This document shows, piece by piece, positions 6,716-10,571 of a stretch of 10,571 bases of DNA (within the stretch, counting starts at the first letter, position 1; every line of letters begins with the position of its first letter). The position numbers were made by a program, and so were the translations under genes. This DNA is from Actinomycetes bacterium (GTDB lineage Bacteria > Actinomycetota > Acidimicrobiia > Acidimicrobiales > RAAP-2): the NCBI GenBank assembly GCA_021850345.1, contig JAJZMN010000199.1, positions 1-10,571 of the forward strand, given 5' to 3'. The notes under the pieces are model-generated. The model searched no databases. It had not been told where the DNA came from and saw only the letters and a program-made list of their open reading frames with translations.

Positions 6716-8044
6716 TCAGCGGGCGAGCGCCCCCATTGGGTCCCAAGCGGGGAGGAGGATCGGGTCCTCGTCGAGCGCCCGTCGCTGCTCGTCGGTCAGC
6801 AGGCTCTTGCGCGCGGCGATCTCGAAGACGTACTCGTCGAACCACGAGTCGTTCATCGTGTAGAACCCGTCCTTGCCCTTGTCGCTCCCCCAGCTGTTCT
6901 CCACCCGCCACCGCCGCGGACGGCCGTCTGCGAGATCGACGCCGGTGAACAGCATGGCGTGGGTCATCTGCGTCTCGTGGTAGACGAGCCGATCGGCTTT
7001 GTCGAGGGCGAAGGCAGCGTCGTAGAGCGAAGGGTAGTCGAAGAGCGCAGCGTCCCAGATCCCATAGTCAGTGCTCATCATCTTGCCCACGTCACAGCCG
7101 AACCAGACCGGTTCCCCCGACTCGAGGGCGGCGGCGGCGATCTGCTTCATCACCGGCATCTCGACGTTCAGGTAGGTGACCGGCGGCGCGCCCGTCACGT
7201 TGCCAAGGAACTCGACGGTGAACGTCCGCCCCACCGGGCTCGTCGGGCGCGGGTCGTGGACCAGGCAGACGTACTCGTCGAGCGGCAGCTGCACGTACCG
7301 GCTGGCGAACTCGCGCGGCGTCATCTCCCCGTCCCGGTGGAAGTTGCGGTCCGAGTCGATCCACTGCCAGTCGATGCGCTCCGGCGGCGTGCCGAGGTGC
7401 ACGCACAGCACGCGGTGCACGACGGCCAGGATCTGCGCCTTCTGGTTCCGTGCGTCCTCGACGGAGCGCGCTGCCGCCGCTCGCAGCGTCTTGGCACCCT
7501 GGCGGAGCAGGTAGCGGAGCACCGAGTTCATCCTCGAGGTGTTCGACGAGCTGTGGGTCTCGGGCATGAAGGCCTTCGGCACGAGACCGTGCTTGTCCAC
7601 GAGCGCGACGAACATGTTCCACTGCCCTCCGTCGTTCGCCACGGAGTCGAGAAGGAACGCCACGGTGCGGTCGTCGACGTCGCGCGCCGCGGTGTCGATG
7701 ACGGCTTCCAAGAAGTAGTTCGCCCGCTCGAGCTTGTCCCAGAACATCACGAAATTCTGCGAGAACTCGAAATCCTTCAAGCCCATCTGTCGCATGGCGC
7801 CGACACGCAGCAGGTTCAGCCCCGCGAAGAGCCAGCACCGCCCACTTCGCTCCTGATTGGTGACCTTCCAGTCGTCGAGGGAGACGGAGAGCGCGTGGTC
7901 CGTCGCGTTCACGACCTCGCGGTCGATGGCGACGTCATCGAGACCGACCTTGGTCACCGCGTTCTGCGCAATGCGATAGACGGGGTTCGACGAGAAGTCC
8001 TTTCGCAGCAGCTCCAGATCGTCGCTGCCGAGCGTCTCGTTCAT
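6716..8044 (-). CDS. pepC: Aminopeptidase C / bleomycin hydrolase (peptidase family C1B)
   Basis: A cytosolic papain-fold cysteine aminopeptidase of 442 residues, normal for PepC, which trims N-terminal amino acids from peptides. The oxyanion Gln and nucleophile are Q64 and C70 in NQERSGRCWLFAGLN. The catalytic His is H362 in THAMLFTGVD and the Asn is N383 in VENSWG. EFSQNFVMFWDKLERANYFLE and NDGGQWNMFVALVDKHGLVP are family-typical substrate-cleft segments. The C-terminus ends LPAWDPMGALAR, the conserved tail that reaches into the active site and restricts the enzyme to aminopeptidase activity. ATG 8044 is chosen because AAAGGAG lies six bases upstream; an in-frame ATG at 8113 has no such site. 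Bleomycin-hydrolase relatives can also inactivate bleomycin, but whether this one does is unknown. It is 94 bases downstream of the cupin on the same strand. Homologous PepC proteins form hexamers. Confidence 0.97.
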   Translation of the reverse strand: MNETLGSDDLELLRKDFSSNPVYRIAQNAVTKVGLDDVAIDREVVNATDHALSVSLDDWKVTNQERSGRCWLFAGLNLLRVGAMRQMGLKDFEFSQNFVMFWDKLERANYFLEAVIDTAARDVDDRTVAFLLDSVANDGGQWNMFVALVDKHGLVPKAFMPETHSSSNTSRMNSVLRYLLRQGAKTLRAAAARSVEDARNQKAQILAVVHRVLCVHLGTPPERIDWQWIDSDRNFHRDGEMTPREFASRYVQLPLDEYVCLVHDPRPTSPVGRTFTVEFLGNVTGAPPVTYLNVEMPVMKQIAAAALESGEPVWFGCDVGKMMSTDYGIWDAALFDYPSLYDAAFALDKADRLVYHETQMTHAMLFTGVDLADGRPRRWRVENSWGSDKGKDGFYTMNDSWFDEYVFEIAARKSLLTDEQRRALDEDPILLPAWDPMGALAR

Positions 8045-8094
8045 CACGAGCTCCTTTCGCCGAGGTGCGCGAGCATCGGACGACACGGTACCGC

Positions 8095-8114
8095 CGTGGA
8101 CGGTTCCCTCCACG
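8095..8114. terminator. Weak hairpin between cupin and pepC
   Basis: CGTGGA (8095-8100) and TCCACG (8109-8114) form a six-base stem with an eight-base loop in the 94-base cupin-pepC gap. The palindrome CGGTACCG (8086-8093) adjoins it. With no T-run this could be a weak attenuator or mere chance. Confidence 0.2.
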
Positions 8115-8138
8115 CGCGTCGCGCGCCGCCGCCCCGTC

Positions 8139-8654
8139 TCAGAGGTAGAGGCGGGGGTTGATCGGGATGTCGTGCTCTTTGCAGTACCGCTCGTAGTGGT
8201 CGATGAACCAGAAGACGTCGACCGTCTCGACGACCCGGTCGGCCTCGTCGAGGAACTCGAGCGGGCCGTTCAGCCAGAAAAAGGTCTTCATCCCGTGCTC
8301 GGAGTACAAGGTGTGGGTGCGGCCAGGGCTCTCGCGGACGAACGACCCGGGGGTCGCCACCCAGTCGTACTCGAGGTATCGCCAGCTCCCCTCGAGGGTG
8401 AAGCCCGACACGGGCCCACGGTGGCGGTGGCGGCCGAGCATGCCGCCGGCATCCACCCGCAGCACGTTGGCGGCCGAGCTGGAGCGCACGTCGAAGGTCA
8501 GGTGCCGGATGTAGACGTTCTCGACGAAGGGCACCCAGGGGGAGTCCTCCTCCGTCGCCGCGACGAAGCCTTCTTGGAGGGCGTACTTGTCTCGCATCTT
8601 GTCGACGCGGGCTTCGACCGCGGCCGCGTTCGACTCCACCTCGTCCACCGTCAC
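8139..8654 (-). CDS. Cupin-domain protein, 2,4'-dihydroxyacetophenone dioxygenase-like
   Basis: A single-domain cupin of 171 residues, probably a non-haem iron oxygenase or a relative. WVPFVENVYIRHLTFDVRSS begins the barrel. The metal-binding cupin motif 1 is GRHRHRGPVSGFTLEGSWRYLE, with H76 and H78 and then E95; motif 2 contributes H114 in GRTHTL. These positions closely match the three His and one Glu that I recall for the iron site of the Alcaligenes dihydroxyacetophenone dioxygenase (numbered about 76, 78, 96 and 114). That enzyme cleaves a C-C bond to give 4-hydroxybenzoate and formate; the substrate here is unknown, and many such cupins are uncharacterised. The start is GTG 8654, six bases after AGGAAGGAG; the open frame upstream to 8840 is not protein-like. 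A promoter-like sequence lies about 100 bases upstream. It is downstream of the E1 genes and upstream of pepC, all on the minus strand. Confidence 0.85.
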   Translation of the reverse strand: MTVDEVESNAAAVEARVDKMRDKYALQEGFVAATEEDSPWVPFVENVYIRHLTFDVRSSSAANVLRVDAGGMLGRHRHRGPVSGFTLEGSWRYLEYDWVATPGSFVRESPGRTHTLYSEHGMKTFFWLNGPLEFLDEADRVVETVDVFWFIDHYERYCKEHDIPINPRLYL

Positions 8655-8762
8655 GTGGTGCTCCTTCCTGTCGGGGGCGCCCGATCGGCGCCGGCAGGGG
8701 GGCCGAAGGACACGAGGCCCTCGCTCGGTCGCGGCGGCTGCCCCAGGTGCTCCCCCGCCCAG

Positions 8763-8792
8763 ATTCTCACCAGTCGGGACCACGCCGGTCAA
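8763..8792 (-). promoter_or_regulatory. Probable promoter of the cupin gene
   Basis: On the minus strand TTGACC (8787-8792) matches the -35 consensus at five of six bases, and GAGAAT (8763-8768) matches the -10 at four of six, with an 18-base spacer. Transcription would begin near 8756, leaving a leader of about 100 nt. This suggests the cupin can be expressed apart from the E1 genes. Confidence 0.5.
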
Positions 8793-8800
8793 GACGTGGT
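8779..8800. promoter_or_regulatory. Inverted repeat bracketing the cupin -35 (possible operator)
   Basis: ACCACG (8779-8784) and CGTGGT (8795-8800) are perfect inverted repeats around a ten-base centre containing the proposed -35. This looks like an operator for a dimeric regulator. It could also fold as a hairpin after the E1 beta stop, about 90 bases away. No regulator gene is adjacent. Confidence 0.4.
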
Positions 8801-8824
8801 GCGTACGGGCGTACTGCCCAAGGG

Positions 8825-8877
8825 GCGCGCCGCCTGCCAAGTGCGCGCGCCGCCTGCCAAGTGCGCGCGCCGCCTGC
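8825..8877. repeat. 20-bp tandem repeat, about 2.65 copies
   Basis: The unit GCGCGCCGCCTGCCAAGTGC is repeated perfectly at 8825-8844 and 8845-8864, then a 13-base partial copy follows (8865-8877). It begins about 11 bases after the E1 beta stop and lies upstream of the cupin promoter. It is very GC-rich, with GGCGCGCC-like palindromic parts. The 234-base gap between the cupin and E1 beta otherwise holds only the promoter and inverted repeat listed above. Confidence 0.92.
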
Positions 8878-8888
8878 GCACCCGAGCC

Positions 8889-9863
8889 TCAGTCGAGTGC
8901 CGCGTCCACCGCGTCGAGGATCTCCGCGGTGCCGGGGAGATAGGCGTCCTCGAGCATCGGGCTCAGCGGCACGGGAGTGAACGGCGCGCCCACGCGGACA
9001 ACGGGCGCATCGAGGTCGTAGAAGCACGCCGCTTGGACCTGCGCCGCGATCTCCGCGCCGACACCGCCGTGGCAGACGGCCTCGTGCGCGACGACAAGTC
9101 GCCCCGTGCGGACGACCGACGCCGCGATCGTCGCCAGGTCGAGCGGCACAAGGGTGCGCGGGTCGATGACCTCCGCGTCGATCCCCCGCATGGCGAGCTG
9201 CCGTGCCGCCTCGAGGGCCTCGTGCACCATCCGGGACGTTGCGACGATCGTCACGTCCCGACCCTGCCGAAGCACCCGCGCGGTGCCCAGCGGTTCGGGC
9301 GCGACACCCTCGTCGGGCAGGTCCTCGTGACGGAAGTAGAGCGTCTTGGACTCCACGACGACGACCGGACTGTCGTCGGCGATCGCGCTCGGCAGCAGAG
9401 CCGCCACCTCCCGAGCGCTCGAGGGCATCACGACCTTCAAGCCAGGGACGTGGACGAGCCAGCTCTCGAGGCTCTGGGAGTGCTGCGCGCCACCCCGCTG
9501 GCCCGCTCCGCCCTGGGTCCGCAGCACCATCGGCACTCGCAGCTGCCCGCCGGACATGAAGTGGGCCTTCGCGGCACCGTTGACGAGCTGGTCGAGGGCG
9601 AGGCCGATGAAGTCGACGAACATGATCTCTACGACGGGGCGGAGCCCCGATTGGGCCGCGCCGATGGCCGCCCCGCAGATGGCAGCCTCGCTGATCGGGG
9701 TGTTCACGACCCTCGCGGTGCCGAACGCCTCGGCGAGCCCCTTCGTCGTGAGGTACGGGCCACCGAGCGCCACGTCCTCGCCGAACACGACCACCCGCTC
9801 GTCGGCGCGCATCGCCGCGGCGAGGGTGGCGGCAACCGTCGCCGCGTACGTGGTCCTCACCAT
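8889..9863 (-). CDS. Thiamine-diphosphate dehydrogenase E1 component, beta subunit (2-oxoacid/acetoin dehydrogenase type)
   Basis: The beta chain of an alpha2beta2 E1 that decarboxylates a 2-oxoacid, or cleaves acetoin, and passes the acyl group to lipoyl-E2. It is 324 residues, the normal family length. The N-terminal pyrimidine-binding domain carries VFGEDVALGGPYLTTKGL (27-43) and TPISEAAICGAAIGAA (55-70), with E59 as the ThDP-activating glutamate. It also has IMFVDFIGLALDQLVNGAAK and GAQHSQSLESWLVHVPG, with the conserved H128. The C-terminal transketolase domain has VTIVATSRMVHEAL, EVIDPRTLVPLD and VVAHEAVCHGGVGAEIAA. The overall flavour resembles AcoB-like acetoin dehydrogenase beta, but pyruvate or branched-chain E1 cannot be excluded. 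ATG 9863 overlaps the alpha TGA by one base (TGATG), implying coupled translation. No E2 or E3 gene follows; the next gene downstream is the cupin. Confidence 0.95.
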   Translation of the reverse strand: MVRTTYAATVAATLAAAMRADERVVVFGEDVALGGPYLTTKGLAEAFGTARVVNTPISEAAICGAAIGAAQSGLRPVVEIMFVDFIGLALDQLVNGAAKAHFMSGGQLRVPMVLRTQGGAGQRGGAQHSQSLESWLVHVPGLKVVMPSSAREVAALLPSAIADDSPVVVVESKTLYFRHEDLPDEGVAPEPLGTARVLRQGRDVTIVATSRMVHEALEAARQLAMRGIDAEVIDPRTLVPLDLATIAASVVRTGRLVVAHEAVCHGGVGAEIAAQVQAACFYDLDAPVVRVGAPFTPVPLSPMLEDAYLPGTAEILDAVDAALD

Positions 9864-10571
9864 CAGCGGGCGTAGGTGAGATCGGCAGGCAACGTGAGAT
9901 CCGGGAAGGGGCTCGCGCTCGCGAATGCGACCGCGGCCTCGACCTCGTCGCGTGCCGCAGCCTCGATCGCTCGGGCGGCGTCCTCGCCGAACCACCCCTC
10001 GGTGGCTCCCCGGCGGACGAGCCGCCCGATGGGATCCTTGTCGCGCCACGACTCGTCGTCGGAAGCGACGCGATAACCGCCCGGATCGCCGACGTAGTGA
10101 CCCGAGCGCCGATGCGTGAGGCACTCGAGGAGGAACGGTCCCTTGCCGGCGCTCGCCGCGGCGAGCACCTCGCCGAATGCCCGGTGCACCTCGACGACGT
10201 CGTTCCCGTCCACCGTCGCCGCGGTGACGTGGAACGGCGCGGCGAGATCGCTCACACGTTCGACCCGGGTATGGGCCGAGCGAGGGGTGAACTCGGCGAA
10301 GCCGTTGTTCTCACAGACGAAGACGACGGGGACCTGCCACAGGCTGGCGAGGTTGACGCTCTCGGCGAAGATGCCGGCCTGGGCGGCGCCGTCGCCGAAG
10401 AAGACGACCACCACTGCGCTGTCGCCGCGAAGACGGCTGGCGAATGCAGCGCCCACCGCGAAGGGAAGGTTGCCCCCGACCACACCGGTCGCGCCGAAGA
10501 AGCCGTGCGCGACGTCGACGACGTGCATGGAACCCCCGAGACCACGACAGCAGCCATCGGCACGGCCCATG
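9863..10571 (-). CDS. Thiamine-diphosphate dehydrogenase E1 component, alpha subunit, partial (5' end beyond right edge)
   Basis: The alpha chain of the same E1 heterotetramer. About 236 C-terminal codons are present; the N-terminal ~90-100 residues lie outside the window. The visible part begins GRADGCCRGLGGSMHVVD, matching the family's G-x-G-x-x-x-G-x-GGSMH entry. The ThDP/Mg motif follows as GDGAAQAGIFAE through VFVCENNGFAEFT, the GDG...NN signature. THRRSGHYVGDPGGYR is the conserved active-site loop, phosphorylated in mitochondrial homologues. The frame happens to have an ATG at 10570, but that is internal to the domain and not the real start. The gene ends in TGA at 9863-9865, overlapping the beta ATG. 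Acetoin, pyruvate and branched-chain types cannot be separated from this fragment. Confidence 0.95.
   Translation of the reverse strand, partial: MGRADGCCRGLGGSMHVVDVAHGFFGATGVVGGNLPFAVGAAFASRLRGDSAVVVVFFGDGAAQAGIFAESVNLASLWQVPVVFVCENNGFAEFTPRSAHTRVERVSDLAAPFHVTAATVDGNDVVEVHRAFGEVLAAASAGKGPFLLECLTHRRSGHYVGDPGGYRVASDDESWRDKDPIGRLVRRGATEGWFGEDAARAIEAAARDEVEAAVAFASASPFPDLTLPADLTYAR

Noticed and set aside
6471..6911. N-terminal extension of the MFS protein to 706 residues
   Set aside because: The added part overlaps pepC, is Arg/Gly-rich and is not membrane-like. ATG 6470 lies directly before TM1.
6551..8161. 536-codon plus-strand frame opposite pepC
   Set aside because: Antisense shadow of a clear peptidase gene with low-complexity charged sequence.
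8825..8877. CRISPR array
   Set aside because: The copies are directly adjacent with no spacers, there are fewer than three copies, and no cas genes are visible.
8172..9875. 567-codon plus-strand frame opposite the cupin and E1 beta
   Set aside because: Antisense shadow. It spans two real genes and the repeat-containing gap.
1..10571. A mobile element, phage or defence island
   Set aside because: No transposase, integrase, terminal inverted repeats, tRNA-linked attachment site or defence-type domain was seen. All recognised genes are metabolic, stress or transport functions.

Overview
The window is high-GC DNA with dense genes, uniform GC-rich third positions and many GTG starts. The KatG, PepC, DHA2 transporter and E1 protein sequences look actinobacterial. 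An acidimicrobial or related actinobacterial lineage is possible, but the class is inferred from protein flavour and not proven. Nothing points to a phage, an insertion sequence or a CRISPR array; it reads as a chromosomal region.

Layout, left to right. (1) 1-282, minus: the 5' part of a GNAT acetyltransferase gene that runs off the left edge and seems to lack part of the usual domain. (2) 415-897, minus: a Fur-family regulator with PerR-type metal residues. (3) 1033-3228, plus: katG catalase-peroxidase, divergent from the regulator. An AT-rich island between them carries a promoter and a PerR-like box. (4) 3260-4135, plus: a Cof-type HAD phosphatase. (5) 4166-4720, minus: a small heat-shock protein gene (Hsp20) interrupted by one in-frame TAG. 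(6) 4791-6470, minus: a 14-helix DHA2-type drug exporter. (7) 6716-8044, minus: a PepC/bleomycin-hydrolase cysteine aminopeptidase. (8) 8139-8654, minus: a cupin related to 2,4'-dihydroxyacetophenone dioxygenase. (9) 8889-9863 and 9863-10571, minus: the beta and (partial) alpha subunits of a thiamine-diphosphate 2-oxoacid/acetoin dehydrogenase E1, overlapping by one base.

How the genes fit together. The regulator and katG form a peroxide-response module: the regulator probably represses katG through the box over the katG -10, and hydrogen peroxide relieves this. The two E1 genes are translationally coupled, but the next gene downstream is not an E2; it is a cupin with its own promoter-like sequence. 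The exporter, peptidase and Hsp20 show no clear shared pathway beyond a loose stress or detoxification theme.

The points most worth a second look are the TAG inside hsp20, the PerR-like operator and diagnostic Asp, the inverted repeat bracketing the cupin -35, the E1 pair without a visible E2, and the shortened GNAT. I did not find a clearly new multi-gene system.
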